Of a stretch of 64,000 nt of DNA, positions 35,472 to 45,212 are shown in pieces. This stretch comes from Marinobacter sp. F3R11 (GTDB taxonomy: Bacteria; Pseudomonadota; Gammaproteobacteria; Pseudomonadales; Oleiphilaceae), in NCBI RefSeq assembly GCF_003318275.1, contig NZ_QOCH01000015.1:912516-976515 (forward strand), in the 5' to 3' direction. The translations under genes and the position numbers were made by a program. The stretch's first letter is position 1. Each line of letters opens with the position of its first letter. The notes beneath the pieces were generated by a model. The model made no database searches, had not been told where the DNA came from, and saw only the letters and a list, made by a program, of their open reading frames with translations.

Positions 35472-37240
35472 CAGCTGGGTCCGGTGACTTTTGGTGGAGT
35501 GGAGCCCTGCTCAACCATGGATGACAAAGGTAAAGACAGGGCTTCCCGCAGGGACGAAGTAAACTGCAGCACGCCCTCCCTGGGGCCAACACCTCCACGA
35601 GCAAGCGTTCGCTGGGGCTGAGACTGCAGATCGGCAATGACAATACGGGTACCATCATTCTCGCAGGTAGCGATCAGCTTGTTGAGTGCGGACAACCCCC
35701 CTGCATCCAGCACGGTCACACCATCCATATAAAGGATAAATCCGTTAACGTTCCGGGACAGCTCAGCAAGCTCACCGAAAATACGGTCCGCAGCGGCAAA
35801 AAACAGCGGCCCATTGATTTTGAATACCCGCCAGCCCTCAGGCAGACTTTCTCCACTGATCCGTTTGCCTGTGGTGATATCGGTCACCTTGGTCATCTCT
35901 GCCATTTCGCGCATGAACAGCACGGCCGCCAGCAGAACACCCGTCGTAATGGCAATAACCATATCCAGGGCCACGGTCAGGGAAAAACAGGCCAGGAAGA
36001 CCCATATATCACTGCGCGGTGCAGTTTTAAGAAGATGCACCGCCTTGGGCGCTTCACTCATATTCCACGCCACCATGATCAACAGCGCCGCCATAGCAGG
36101 CATAGGCAGGTAGGCCAATACACCAGCCAGCGATACCAGGGCCAGCAGCACCACGACTGCATGGATCATGGAGGCTACTGGCGATTCGGCCCCGGCACGG
36201 TAGTTGGCGGCGGAACGGGCAATGGCTGCGGTTGCGGTAATACCCCCGAAAAACGGCACGACAATGTTACCCAACCCCTGCCCCATCAGCTCACTGTTGG
36301 CACTGTGGCGTTTTCCTGTCATACCGTCGAGCACCACGGCACAGAGCAAAGATTCGATAGCGCCGAGCATGGCGATAGCAAACGCAGCCGGAAGGAGTTC
36401 GCGCACCATATTCCAGGACAAGCCAATAGCTTCACCACTGGCATCCGGCTGTTGCCAGGGCCAGGCAAATTCCGGTAGAAACGGAGGAATCCCGGCGCCA
36501 GTGCCACCATCTGGCAGCAAATAGCTGAACCTTGAGCCAATGGTTTCCACCGCAGCGCCGTTTGCGTTAAGAAACAAAGCCAGCAAACTCCCGATAATTA
36601 CCGCTGGAAGATGAGGCGGTACCGGAGTCTTCAGCCGAGGCCATAGCAGCATGACCGCGAGTGTAACCGACGCAACCAGGGCACTCATGGAATCCAGTGC
36701 GGGCAAGTTCTGCACAAGCACCGCCAGCTTGTCCCAGTAGTGCTCCGGCATGGTGTCTATAGACAGGCCAAGAAAATCCTTTACCTGCAGCGTTGCGATA
36801 ACCACCGCAATACCCCCGGTAAACCCGAGTGTGACGGATTCCGGTATGTACTCGATAAACCGGCCCAGCCGCATAAGAGCCATGATAATCAAAAGAACAC
36901 CGGACATCAGGGTGGCCAGTAACAGCCCACCCAGTCCGTATGTCTGGGCAATGGGGTAAAGAATAACGACAAAAGCCGCTGTGGGACCGGAAACACTGAA
37001 CCGGCTACCGCCGGTCAGGGCAATGATAAAGCCGGCAATGAACGCCGTATAAAGGCCGTACTGAGGTGCAACGCCGCTTGCGATAGCCAATGCCATGGCC
37101 AGCGGTATTGCAATAATACCCACGGTAACGCCAGCCATTAGATCACGGATAAAACGGCGACTGTTGTAGGGTTGATCAATGCAGGCTTCCCGGAAAGCGT
37201 GGGCAAACCGGAGCGAAAAAAGGTGGGCACGATGGGACAT
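35471..37240 (-). CDS. SulP-family anion transporter with STAS domain
   Basis: A 589-residue inner-membrane transporter of the SLC26/SulP family, moving sulfate, bicarbonate or another anion. About 10-14 helices span roughly 30-430, with the family motifs AGVTVGIIAIPLAMALAIAS and FSVSGPTAAFVVILYPIA. A cytoplasmic STAS domain (about 455-560) includes LYMDGVTVLDAGGLSALNKL. It is the first gene of a two-gene operon with the channel-like protein and is divergent from the chaN gene across 62 bases. Confidence 0.9.
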   Translation of the reverse strand: MSHRAHLFSLRFAHAFREACIDQPYNSRRFIRDLMAGVTVGIIAIPLAMALAIASGVAPQYGLYTAFIAGFIIALTGGSRFSVSGPTAAFVVILYPIAQTYGLGGLLLATLMSGVLLIIMALMRLGRFIEYIPESVTLGFTGGIAVVIATLQVKDFLGLSIDTMPEHYWDKLAVLVQNLPALDSMSALVASVTLAVMLLWPRLKTPVPPHLPAVIIGSLLALFLNANGAAVETIGSRFSYLLPDGGTGAGIPPFLPEFAWPWQQPDASGEAIGLSWNMVRELLPAAFAIAMLGAIESLLCAVVLDGMTGKRHSANSELMGQGLGNIVVPFFGGITATAAIARSAANYRAGAESPVASMIHAVVVLLALVSLAGVLAYLPMPAMAALLIMVAWNMSEAPKAVHLLKTAPRSDIWVFLACFSLTVALDMVIAITTGVLLAAVLFMREMAEMTKVTDITTGKRISGESLPEGWRVFKINGPLFFAAADRIFGELAELSRNVNGFILYMDGVTVLDAGGLSALNKLIATCENDGTRIVIADLQSQPQRTLARGGVGPREGVLQFTSSLREALSLPLSSMVEQGSTPPKVTGPS

Positions 37241-37302
37241 ACTGGCCTCGAGTCTAAGGGGACATACAGGTAACGAGGCCCCATATCATATATAATTTTG
37301 CG

Positions 37303-38322
37303 ATGAAAAAGTTATCAATCACTGTGCTAGTTGTACTAATCAGCAGCCTGACGGGATGCTCAGCCATGATCCAGCCCAGCGCCAGCGGTGCCCTGGCCAG
37401 ACCTCAAACCCTTTACGAGTCCCGCCTGACAGATGCAGACAGTGGCACTCAACTGACCACTGAGACACTCGCTCAAAGACTTTCCGGAACCGATGTGATC
37501 ATCATTGGCGAGTACCATGGCCACCAGGCGGCGCACTTGCTGCAATCACAGATCCAGGCGGCCCTCTTCGAGAAGCAACCTTTCCAGGTGCTGTCCATGG
37601 AACAGTTCAATCTGGACCATCAGGCTGCGGTTGATGCTTATCTGAATGGCGAAACCGGCGAAACTGAAATGATTGAAGACAGCCATGCCTGGGATAATTA
37701 CCGTGCGTCCTACCGGCCACTAATGGAGTTTGCACGCCAGCACAGCCTGCCAGTGATCGCTGCAAACGCCCCCGCAGATATCGTACGCTGCGTCGGTCGC
37801 ACAGGGCCGGACTATTTGGACGGCCTGACCGCCGGTCATCGGGCACAATTACCCGACAACCCGTTTATGGACACCCCGGCCTACCGGGAAAAGTTCAATG
37901 ATGCCATAAACACCAGCCATGGCGCGGCGGATGAAACCATGCAGGAACGTCTCGACAATACCTACAAGGCCCAGTTGCTCCGGGACAACACCATGGCAAG
38001 TCGCATACTGGCCGCCCTCAACGCCCACCCTGGCCATCAGGTGATTCATACCACTGGCACCTTTCACAGCGAAGAACATCTCGGAACCGTTGCATTACTC
38101 CGGCAACGGGCACCGGAGATTTCGATTGCGGTCATTTCACCGGTAGTATGGCCGGCGGATGTCGAAAAGGCACCGTTGCAAGAAAACCGCAACAAGGGAG
38201 ATTTTCTCTACTTCATCCAACCCTTGCCGGAAGAATTCCTTGATAAGCAGCGCGAACGCAAAGCGATGTCTGCAAGATTCCGGCGCCCTGTTCAAGAGAC
38301 TTGCGAGGGAGATACCCCATGA
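37303..38322 (+). CDS. ChaN-family lipoprotein
   Basis: A 339-residue lipoprotein: signal peptide MKKLSITVLVVLISSLTGC, with the lipobox Cys at 19. The ChaN domain (about 60-290) has IIIGEYHGHQAAHLLQ and HTTGTFHSEEHLG, with several histidines; the family is linked to haem or iron uptake in Campylobacter. The stop overlaps the SIMPL gene start (ATGA). Confidence 0.85.
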   Translation: MKKLSITVLVVLISSLTGCSAMIQPSASGALARPQTLYESRLTDADSGTQLTTETLAQRLSGTDVIIIGEYHGHQAAHLLQSQIQAALFEKQPFQVLSMEQFNLDHQAAVDAYLNGETGETEMIEDSHAWDNYRASYRPLMEFARQHSLPVIAANAPADIVRCVGRTGPDYLDGLTAGHRAQLPDNPFMDTPAYREKFNDAINTSHGAADETMQERLDNTYKAQLLRDNTMASRILAALNAHPGHQVIHTTGTFHSEEHLGTVALLRQRAPEISIAVISPVVWPADVEKAPLQENRNKGDFLYFIQPLPEEFLDKQRERKAMSARFRRPVQETCEGDTP

Positions 38323-39029
38323 AAGTTATTGCTGCCCTCATCCTGGGTTTCAGCGCTATCGTCTCAGCCTCACTGATCAGCGACGGCCTTACAGACCTGC
38401 GAACCGGTGACCGCTATGTAACCGTAAAAGGTGTGGCAGAACGGGAAGTGACTGCGGATCTTGCCCTGTGGCCTATCCGCTTTGTGGCAACCGGGACCAG
38501 CCTCAGCGATGCTCAGGAAAAGGCCCGGAACAGTCGCAATGCCATCATGGCGTTCCTGAAACTGCAAGCTATAAACGACAGCGCCGTGGAACTTCAGAGG
38601 CTGGATGTAACGGATACTCGCGCCAATCCTTACCAGGACAATAACAACGAACAGAAGTTTATTATCAGCCAGACTTTGATGGTACGTAGCGAGGATATAG
38701 AAAAGATCCGCCAGGCTGCCCAGGGTGTGAGCGAACTGGTCGATTCCGGTGTGGTACTTTCATCGGACTACGGCCCGAGCGGCCCGACTTACCTGTTTAA
38801 CGGGCTGAATGACATCAAACCCGACATGATTGCGGAAGCCACAGCTTCCGCCCGTGAAGCCGCCAGCCAGTTTGCGGAAGATGCGAAAGCCGAGCTGGGC
38901 GACCTGCGCCGTGCCAATCAGGGCGTATTCCAGATACTGGCCCGGGATCAGGCCCCCGGGGTGTCCGAGCAACAACACCCGGTAAAAACCGTAAGGGTCG
39001 TTTCAACCGTTGAATACTATCTGCGCTGA
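38319..39029 (+). CDS. SIMPL-domain (DUF541) exported protein
   Basis: A 236-residue protein with an N-terminal signal or anchor (MKVIAALILGFSAIVSASLI) and a periplasmic SIMPL/DUF541 domain starting YVTVKGVAEREVTADLALW. The family forms oligomeric periplasmic proteins of uncertain role, some stress-related. GAGGGAG precedes the ATG; a longer frame from TTG 38301 is not needed. It is translated with chaN. Confidence 0.88.
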   Translation: MKVIAALILGFSAIVSASLISDGLTDLRTGDRYVTVKGVAEREVTADLALWPIRFVATGTSLSDAQEKARNSRNAIMAFLKLQAINDSAVELQRLDVTDTRANPYQDNNNEQKFIISQTLMVRSEDIEKIRQAAQGVSELVDSGVVLSSDYGPSGPTYLFNGLNDIKPDMIAEATASAREAASQFAEDAKAELGDLRRANQGVFQILARDQAPGVSEQQHPVKTVRVVSTVEYYLR

Positions 39030-39051
39030 TACGGACTGAAACAGCACAACC

Positions 39052-40119
39052 TCACTGGGTCTGGACCATCTCGTCGGTTACCTGATACTCACCAGCCAGC
39101 CAGCGTGTAATTTCGCTGGCTGCAGGGTGATCATATGCATCATAGGTATGCATCAGGCTTTGGCGTTTTTCCTCGCTGATGCGTCCAAGACCTGTGTCCT
39201 GTAACACCAGAAGATCGGCATGGAGCTGGTCTGCGAGTTCCTTTCCGAGAACCTCTTTCGCTGCATGACGAAATGCCTGAGCATACTGGTATTGCGGCCC
39301 CTGACGATAGGATTCCACCAGCGTTATCGCGGGGATTGTAGTCAGCACAGACTGCAGGGCCGGGTTAATTCCATGCCCGGAAAGATAAGCGCCATTGGCA
39401 GCCGGACGGCCAGTAAAACCACGCAGGTGCAGATGTCTGGACATGCGATCCCCATCATTCACCGGATAATTGTCCCAAAGTACCGGCTTGCGGCCCAGCT
39501 GTTCACTCACACGCTTCAAATGCCCGGGCGAAATTTCCCGGGAACATACTTCCTCACCCGTCCAGAATATCTGGATATCATGATCCAGCCGGCGCCCAAG
39601 AGTCTCCAGGTATGCTGGAGGACGTTGCCCGAAAACACGGTCCAGCACCGGGTCATCGGAGTAATAGCTGGGGCAAACGGAAAGGTACTCAGCCTGAGTA
39701 CGCTCCCGAACCCACTGCATAATATCCGCCTGGGTTTCTGCAAGCGCCGGAGTATCAGCATGCATATCATCAAACAGGATCGCCAGCTCATCGATACCAA
39801 GGCTATCAAGCATCTCAAGCTTTTCAGCAAGTACGGCACGGGCAGCATCATCAAAGCAGTTGAAAATTTCGTACGGGCTCAGACCAACACCAAACCGCAT
39901 CCCCTGGGCTCGGCAAAACCGACCGAACTCTGACAGCTCTGATGCCATTTCCGATGGGTACGGCTCCTGCCAGCGCCGACGCAGAAATGCGTCGGCCTTC
40001 GGCGCGTACAGATAAAAGCCGTAACCATGCGGCGCCAGCGTGCGCACAAGTTGTTTGCGCTCCTGCCAGCTCCATACCGGCCCGTAGAAACCTTCGATAA
40101 TCCCCAGTGTTGTGCTCAT
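39052..40119 (-). CDS. GH84-like beta-N-acetylglucosaminidase
   Basis: A 355-residue TIM-barrel glycosidase without a signal peptide, so probably cytoplasmic. It starts GIIEGFYGPVWSWQER, the typical family opening, and has the adjacent acid/base pair in ILFDDM (D117, D118), used for substrate-assisted hydrolysis of N-acetylglucosaminides. VLWDNYPVNDGD is a further family segment. It lacks the extra C-terminal domains of large secreted hyaluronidases. Substrate is unknown; cell-wall or chitin-derived sugars are possible. It stands alone, convergent with the SIMPL gene. Confidence 0.83.
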   Translation of the reverse strand: MSTTLGIIEGFYGPVWSWQERKQLVRTLAPHGYGFYLYAPKADAFLRRRWQEPYPSEMASELSEFGRFCRAQGMRFGVGLSPYEIFNCFDDAARAVLAEKLEMLDSLGIDELAILFDDMHADTPALAETQADIMQWVRERTQAEYLSVCPSYYSDDPVLDRVFGQRPPAYLETLGRRLDHDIQIFWTGEEVCSREISPGHLKRVSEQLGRKPVLWDNYPVNDGDRMSRHLHLRGFTGRPAANGAYLSGHGINPALQSVLTTIPAITLVESYRQGPQYQYAQAFRHAAKEVLGKELADQLHADLLVLQDTGLGRISEEKRQSLMHTYDAYDHPAASEITRWLAGEYQVTDEMVQTQ

Positions 40120-40248
40120 GGCGCTCTCCCTGTAGCAACCTGGTTTGTTACCACATGGTATACCTGCAGCAAGCGAATGGTATATCCCGCCCGTATGCCA
40201 CTCGGCGAAAGCAGGCTACTATGAGTAAAATTTTTAACGGAAACGGCT

Positions 40249-41310
40249 ATGAGTCCTCCCCAGGCCAGACTGGGCAGTCTTGATGCATTACGAGGCCTGG
40301 CAGCCATCGGGGTCGTACTTTTTCATTACCTGCCTTATTACGACAAACTTTTCGGCCATTCATTCGAACTGCCACAACTGCTGACAGACACTTTGATGTT
40401 TGGCCGCTACGGCGTACATCTGTTTTTCATCCTCAGTGGTTTTGTCATCTTCATGACCCTTGAACGCACCCGCAATGCCACCTGGTTCGGGCTGGCCAGA
40501 GGGGTCCGGCTGATGCCAGCTCTCTGGACCGGCATTGTTCTTACCTTCATTTCAGTACACCTCCTCGGCCCCGAAAGCCGTGCTGTCAGCCTCGAAACAG
40601 CATTACTCAACGCCACCCTGCTGCACGAATATCTGGGCGCAGAGCACGTGGATGGAGCCTACTGGAGCCTGGTTATAGAGGTAACCTTTTACGTCTGGAT
40701 GGCACTGTTGTTCTATACCCTGCGTGACTGGTCGCGGCTGCGCCTGGCTTTCTGGGTCTGGATGCTGGCGAGCTACGCCGGTGTAATATGGTGGAAACAG
40801 ATACCTGAAAGCCTTGAATTTCTGGTGAAGGATCTGATGTTTGTGAAATATGCCCCTTTGTTTATTGGGGGCATGCTGATTTACCGGATTTACCGGTACG
40901 GCCGCCCAACAGCTGCAGACGCCGCATTACTGACACTGGCTGTGTGCCACGGCCTGCTGGCTTACAAACTGCCCTACAGTCTTTTTGTACTGGGCTGCTT
41001 TGCCGTATTTTCCCTGGCAGTGGCCGGCCGGCTGAACAGTTTGGCCAATCAGCCAATGCTCTGGCTGGGCAGCCTGTCCTACAGCCTTTATCTGGTGCAT
41101 CAGAACATCGGCTACGGCATTATTATGTGGAGCTACAACACTGGAATCCCGGGCTGGCTTGGCGTCTGTCTTGCCCTGGGAATGTCACTGCTTATAGCCT
41201 CTGCAATTCACTACACTGTTGAAAAGCCGGCATTGAGACATTTCCGGGCCTGGCGAAGCGGTACCGAAACGGCACAAGCTCTGGGAGCAAAGGCAAAAGC
41301 AATCGACTAG
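40249..41310 (+). CDS. acyltransferase-3 family membrane protein (OafA-like)
   Basis: A 353-residue protein with about ten hydrophobic helices and the family features LGSLDALRGLAAIGVVLFHY (catalytic-type His) near the N-terminus and FFILSGFVIFMTLERT. Such enzymes O-acylate exported sugars, lipids or antibiotics. There is no C-terminal SGNH domain and no sugar-biosynthesis neighbour, so the acceptor is unknown. Confidence 0.9.
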   Translation: MSPPQARLGSLDALRGLAAIGVVLFHYLPYYDKLFGHSFELPQLLTDTLMFGRYGVHLFFILSGFVIFMTLERTRNATWFGLARGVRLMPALWTGIVLTFISVHLLGPESRAVSLETALLNATLLHEYLGAEHVDGAYWSLVIEVTFYVWMALLFYTLRDWSRLRLAFWVWMLASYAGVIWWKQIPESLEFLVKDLMFVKYAPLFIGGMLIYRIYRYGRPTAADAALLTLAVCHGLLAYKLPYSLFVLGCFAVFSLAVAGRLNSLANQPMLWLGSLSYSLYLVHQNIGYGIIMWSYNTGIPGWLGVCLALGMSLLIASAIHYTVEKPALRHFRAWRSGTETAQALGAKAKAID

Positions 41311-41362
41311 ACTGGTGTCTTACTTGTGATCTGAGCAACTATCTCATTGAAGGAGCTAGGCA

Positions 41363-41821
41363 ATGGAGATAAAAACTTTTGAAGATCTGATCGACTGGAC
41401 CCGCCAACTGCATGCTCACCTCGCAAGGTGCCTGCACGAGTCTGCCAAGAAACACGATAATGAACGCGCCAGTGCGTTACTGGACTATATTGCCCGCCAC
41501 GAATCCTTGCTGGAAAAAACCGTATCTGAGTTTGAAAAACAGGCCGACCCCAAAGTTCTGCAGACCCGGCTCTACGATTACCTGAACCATAAACCGTTCA
41601 AACCAGGCCAGGCCTGCGACACCAGGTTTGCTACGCTTGGTTTTGACGACATAGCCCGGGAAATTTTCGCGTTCCATGATCAGGTTATGGATCTCTACGA
41701 CTCCTTGATCGGCAAGGCAGAAATTGAGGAAGCCAAAACCCTTCTGGAAGAGCTTCTGGCCCTGGAGCAACACGAAGCCATGCAGATGTCCAGCCAGATT
41801 GGAAGAATGAACGACATCTGA
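41363..41821 (+). CDS. small all-helical protein, unknown function
   Basis: A 152-residue cytoplasmic protein predicted as a bundle of four or more helices, with many His, Glu and Asp residues (MEIKTFEDLIDWTRQLHAHL, ALLDYIARHESLLEKTV, LLALEQHEAMQMSSQIG). The spacing of His and Glu recalls ferritin-like or hemerythrin-like metal proteins, but no defined motif is present. GGAG precedes the ATG. Single gene. Confidence 0.7.
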   Translation: MEIKTFEDLIDWTRQLHAHLARCLHESAKKHDNERASALLDYIARHESLLEKTVSEFEKQADPKVLQTRLYDYLNHKPFKPGQACDTRFATLGFDDIAREIFAFHDQVMDLYDSLIGKAEIEEAKTLLEELLALEQHEAMQMSSQIGRMNDI

Positions 41822-41961
41822 CACCAGCTACGACCTATGTCGCATCCGGTGCGATTTTTCGTTTCACTGGTCTACAATACTTGATAACGTGAACTTGTTA
41901 TCAGGCTTCCTCAAGAAAGCCGGGCTCTATCCACAAAAATGAAAAAAAGGACACATGGGCA

Positions 41962-43038
41962 ATGAAGATCCGTTCTGTTTTCTCCGCAGCGGTACTCGCT
42001 GTGGCCGCAACTTTCGCCTCTACTCAGGTGCTGGCTCAAGACACATTTACTCTCAAGCTGGCAGAGACCTGGGGGCCGAACTTCCCGATTTTTGGCGACA
42101 CTACCAAGAATTTCGCCAAATCCGTCGAGAAAATGTCTAACGGGCGTCTGAAAATCCGTATCGATTCCGCGAACAAACACAAAGCGCCTCTGGGCGTATT
42201 TGATATGGTGAAGGCTGGTCAGTACGACATGGGCCACTCAGCTTCCTATTACTGGAAAGGCAAGGTTCCCGAAACCCTGTTTTTCACCAGCATGCCCTTC
42301 GGCATGAACGCCATGGAACAATATGCCTGGTTTTACCACGGCGGCGGCATGGAGCTGATGCAGGAAGTTTACGAACCTCACAACATGCTGTCGTTTCCCG
42401 GCGGCAACACCGGCGTTCAGATGGGTGGATGGTTCCGTAAGGAAATCAAATCGCTCGAAGACCTTGACGGCCTGAAAATGCGGATTCCCGGATTCGCCGG
42501 CGAAGTTTTTGCTGAAGTAGGCGTAAACCCGACGAACATTGCACCGGGCGAGCTTTATACAGCACTTGAGCGCAACACCATTGATGCCGTTGAATGGGTA
42601 GGTCCGGCTCTGGACCTGCGTCTTGGCTTCCAGCAGATCGCCGATTACTACTACACAGGGTGGCACGAGCCTGCTACAGAGCTTCAGTTCCTGGTGAACA
42701 AGAAGGTCTGGGATAAGCTTCCGGCTGATCTGCAGGAAATCATGCGTGTTGCCATGCGCACCGCTTCCTACGACATGCTGGTAATGTCACAGCACGCCAA
42801 CGCGGAAGCCTGGGCCAACATCAAGAAAGATTATCCGAACGTGCAGATCAAGCAGTTCCCGCAGGATATCTTCCAGGCCATGTACGACGCCAACAAAAAA
42901 CTCCTGAAAGAAGCTTCTGAAAGTAACGAGCAGGCTGCGCGGATTGTTAAATCCCAGCAGGAGTATCTGGAACAGAGCCGTGCTTACACCGACATTTCTG
43001 AGCGCGCATATCTAAACACCATGGGCACAATCGAGTAA
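41962..43038 (+). CDS. dctP: TRAP transporter substrate-binding protein DctP (TakP-like)
   Basis: A 358-residue periplasmic protein with a signal peptide ending at VLAQD. It captures an organic acid for the DctQM permease. The region GGNTGVQMGGWFRKEI, LKMRIPGFAGEV and VEWVGPALDLRLGFQQIADYYYTGWHEP resembles the TakP/lactate-binding subgroup for 2-oxo or hydroxy acids; the Gln, Arg and Trp ligands typical of that pocket appear to be present. First gene of the dctPQM operon. Confidence 0.92.
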   Translation: MKIRSVFSAAVLAVAATFASTQVLAQDTFTLKLAETWGPNFPIFGDTTKNFAKSVEKMSNGRLKIRIDSANKHKAPLGVFDMVKAGQYDMGHSASYYWKGKVPETLFFTSMPFGMNAMEQYAWFYHGGGMELMQEVYEPHNMLSFPGGNTGVQMGGWFRKEIKSLEDLDGLKMRIPGFAGEVFAEVGVNPTNIAPGELYTALERNTIDAVEWVGPALDLRLGFQQIADYYYTGWHEPATELQFLVNKKVWDKLPADLQEIMRVAMRTASYDMLVMSQHANAEAWANIKKDYPNVQIKQFPQDIFQAMYDANKKLLKEASESNEQAARIVKSQQEYLEQSRAYTDISERAYLNTMGTIE

Positions 43039-43057
43039 GATACAGGCTGTAATTGAG

Positions 43058-43090
43058 CCGGGGTCGCCCTGATCGTGATCCCGGTTTTGT
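43058..43090 (+). terminator. intra-operon hairpin between dctP and dctQ
   Basis: An imperfect stem (CCGGGGTC with GATCCCGG) is followed by TTTTGTTGTTT. It lies in the 101-bp gap of the operon and should reduce transcription of the permease genes relative to the binding protein. Confidence 0.6.
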
Positions 43091-43139
43091 TGTTTATAGC
43101 AATAGAACAATTGCCAGTCAGCCTGGCAGAGGATTGTGA

Positions 43140-43685
43140 ATGCAGTGGATTATAAAACTGGATGAGGGCCTCGCCCGCTTGTCCTATCTCTGCGGCTGGG
43201 TTGCCTGTGTCGCTATGCTGCTGATGGCCGGCAACGTATTTTACGACGTGGTCGCCCGTTACGCCTTCAACGAAGTATCCATCGGTATGCAGGAAATGGA
43301 ATGGCATCTGTATTCGGTGGTGTTTATGCTCGGTATACCTTACGCATTGCGCACGGATGGTCATGTGCGGGTTGATGTGTTTTATGCCCGCTGGGGCAAC
43401 AAAGCAAAGGCCTGGATAAACCTGACCGGTGCCCTGCTGTTTGTGGTGCCATTTGCTTACCTTATCGGCATCTACGGCTACGATTTCGCGCTCGACTCCT
43501 ACAACATGGGAGAAGGTAGCGGTGATCCTGGCGGTTTGCCGCAACGCTGGCTCATCAAATCCGTGATTCCATTCACTGCAGTCTTTATCGCCATTGCCGG
43601 TCTTAACATGGCCACTTTCGCCTTGCGCGTCATGTCTGGAGAAAAACAATACGAAGGAGAGCATAGCGGAGGGGGACTCGCATGA
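43140..43685 (+). CDS. dctQ: TRAP transporter small permease DctQ
   Basis: A 181-residue inner-membrane protein with four helices (about 20-40, 55-75, 95-115 and 140-162) and the family segment MQEMEWHLYSVVFMLGIPYALRTDGHVRVDV. It pairs with DctM. Its stop overlaps the dctM start (ATGA). Confidence 0.92.
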   Translation: MQWIIKLDEGLARLSYLCGWVACVAMLLMAGNVFYDVVARYAFNEVSIGMQEMEWHLYSVVFMLGIPYALRTDGHVRVDVFYARWGNKAKAWINLTGALLFVVPFAYLIGIYGYDFALDSYNMGEGSGDPGGLPQRWLIKSVIPFTAVFIAIAGLNMATFALRVMSGEKQYEGEHSGGGLA

Positions 43686-44977
43686 TCGGCATGATTATGT
43701 TCCTGGTTGCCCTGTTCATGTTGATGCTGGGCTTCCCTGTCGCGTTCACATTTGGCGGCGTCGCTTTGTTTTTTGGCATATATGCCGAGGGCATGGATCT
43801 GTTTGCCTTTATGCCTTATCGCATCATGAGCGTTATGCAAAATACCGTTCTGATGGCTGTTCCGCTGTTTATCTTTATGGGTGTCATTCTCCAGCGCACG
43901 CGTCTGGCAGAGCAATTGCTGACATCCATGGGTCGGTTGTTTGGTGGTCTGCCCGGCGGTCTGGCTATCTCTACCATTCTGGTAGGCGCCCTGCTCGCCG
44001 CCTCCACCGGTGTGGTAGGTGCAAGCGTGGTAGCTATGGGCCTGATCTCTCTCCCTGTCATGCTGGCTCACAAGTATGACAAGCGGCTTGCAACCGGCAC
44101 CATCTGCGCTGCAGGTACATTGGGACAGATTGTTCCACCGTCCATCATTCTGATCATTCTGGGTGACGTGCTGGGCCTTCCTGTTGGAGATCTGTTCAAG
44201 GCTGCCGTCTGGCCAGGTGTGGTTCTTATCGGGCTCTATATCGCCTATATCCTGATCATGACCCGTTTCAAACCTGAGACGGCTCCGGCCATGCCCATAG
44301 ACGACAGCATCTCCCGCAAAAAGGAGATCATGAATGCATTGATGGCGATCATTCCGCCGTTAGCGCTCATTGTCGTTGTGCTTGGCTCGATCTTCACTGG
44401 CATTGCCACCCCCACAGAATCCTCTGCTCTGGGCGGCGTCGGCGCCATTGTTCTGGCCATCATCTACCGTCAGTTTTCTTTCCAGATGGTATGGGATGCA
44501 TCAAAAGATACTGTCAAGGTTACCGCCATGGTATTCGCCATTCTGATCGGCGCCACGGCCTTCTCCATGGTATTCAGTTACACAGGTGGTGATTACCTGC
44601 TGGAAGAATGGATGCTGCAACTGCCGGGCGAGAAATGGGGTTTTGTCATCCTTGCCATGCTGGTCATTTTGATACTGGGATTTTTCATCGATTTTGTGGA
44701 AATTTCTTTCATCATTGTGCCCATTCTGGCACCGGTTGCCGAAGCTCTGGGCATCAATATGCTCTGGTTTGCCATTCTTATCGCCATGAATCTGCAGACC
44801 AGTTTCCTCACGCCACCCTTTGGGTTCTCTCTGTTCTACCTCAAAGGCGTTGCACCACCACAAGTACGCACCGTCGACATCTACAAAGGGGTTTTGCCGT
44901 TCATCCTCCTGCAGATGCTGGTACTGGCTCTTATAGTGATTTTCCCAGAGTGGTTTGGTATGAGCTCCTCATACTGA
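43682..44977 (+). CDS. dctM: TRAP transporter large permease DctM
   Basis: A 431-residue inner-membrane protein with about twelve helices that couples Na+ or H+ entry to substrate uptake. It contains the family signatures STGVVGASVVAMGLISLPVML, ICAAGTLGQIVPPSIILIILG and ATPTESSALGGVGA. Third gene of the operon, followed by a terminator. Confidence 0.94.
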   Translation: MIGMIMFLVALFMLMLGFPVAFTFGGVALFFGIYAEGMDLFAFMPYRIMSVMQNTVLMAVPLFIFMGVILQRTRLAEQLLTSMGRLFGGLPGGLAISTILVGALLAASTGVVGASVVAMGLISLPVMLAHKYDKRLATGTICAAGTLGQIVPPSIILIILGDVLGLPVGDLFKAAVWPGVVLIGLYIAYILIMTRFKPETAPAMPIDDSISRKKEIMNALMAIIPPLALIVVVLGSIFTGIATPTESSALGGVGAIVLAIIYRQFSFQMVWDASKDTVKVTAMVFAILIGATAFSMVFSYTGGDYLLEEWMLQLPGEKWGFVILAMLVILILGFFIDFVEISFIIVPILAPVAEALGINMLWFAILIAMNLQTSFLTPPFGFSLFYLKGVAPPQVRTVDIYKGVLPFILLQMLVLALIVIFPEWFGMSSSY

Positions 44978-44984
44978 TCTGTCG

Positions 44985-45016
44985 TGCAGCCGGGCCATCT
45001 GGTCCGGCTGCATTTA
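44985..45016 (+). terminator. terminator of dctPQM
   Basis: A perfect 9-bp stem TGCAGCCGG/CCGGCTGCA (44985-44993 with 45004-45012) is followed by TTTATT, eight bases after the dctM stop. Confidence 0.75.
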
Positions 45017-45212
45017 TTCCCCCGCCTCTCACTCTTTTCTCCCCACCCTGTCAATTCCTGACGGCTCCCGGTTCCCGGTTTACCTGACAAAAACAAAACA
45101 TTTTCTATAATGAACAGACAACCGGCCGTTCTCAGTCATGTATTCGGGAAAGCCCTGGCGTATGACCGCCAGCCTGAACAGCAATGTTAAGGTGAAAAAG
45201 GGAGCAGAATCA

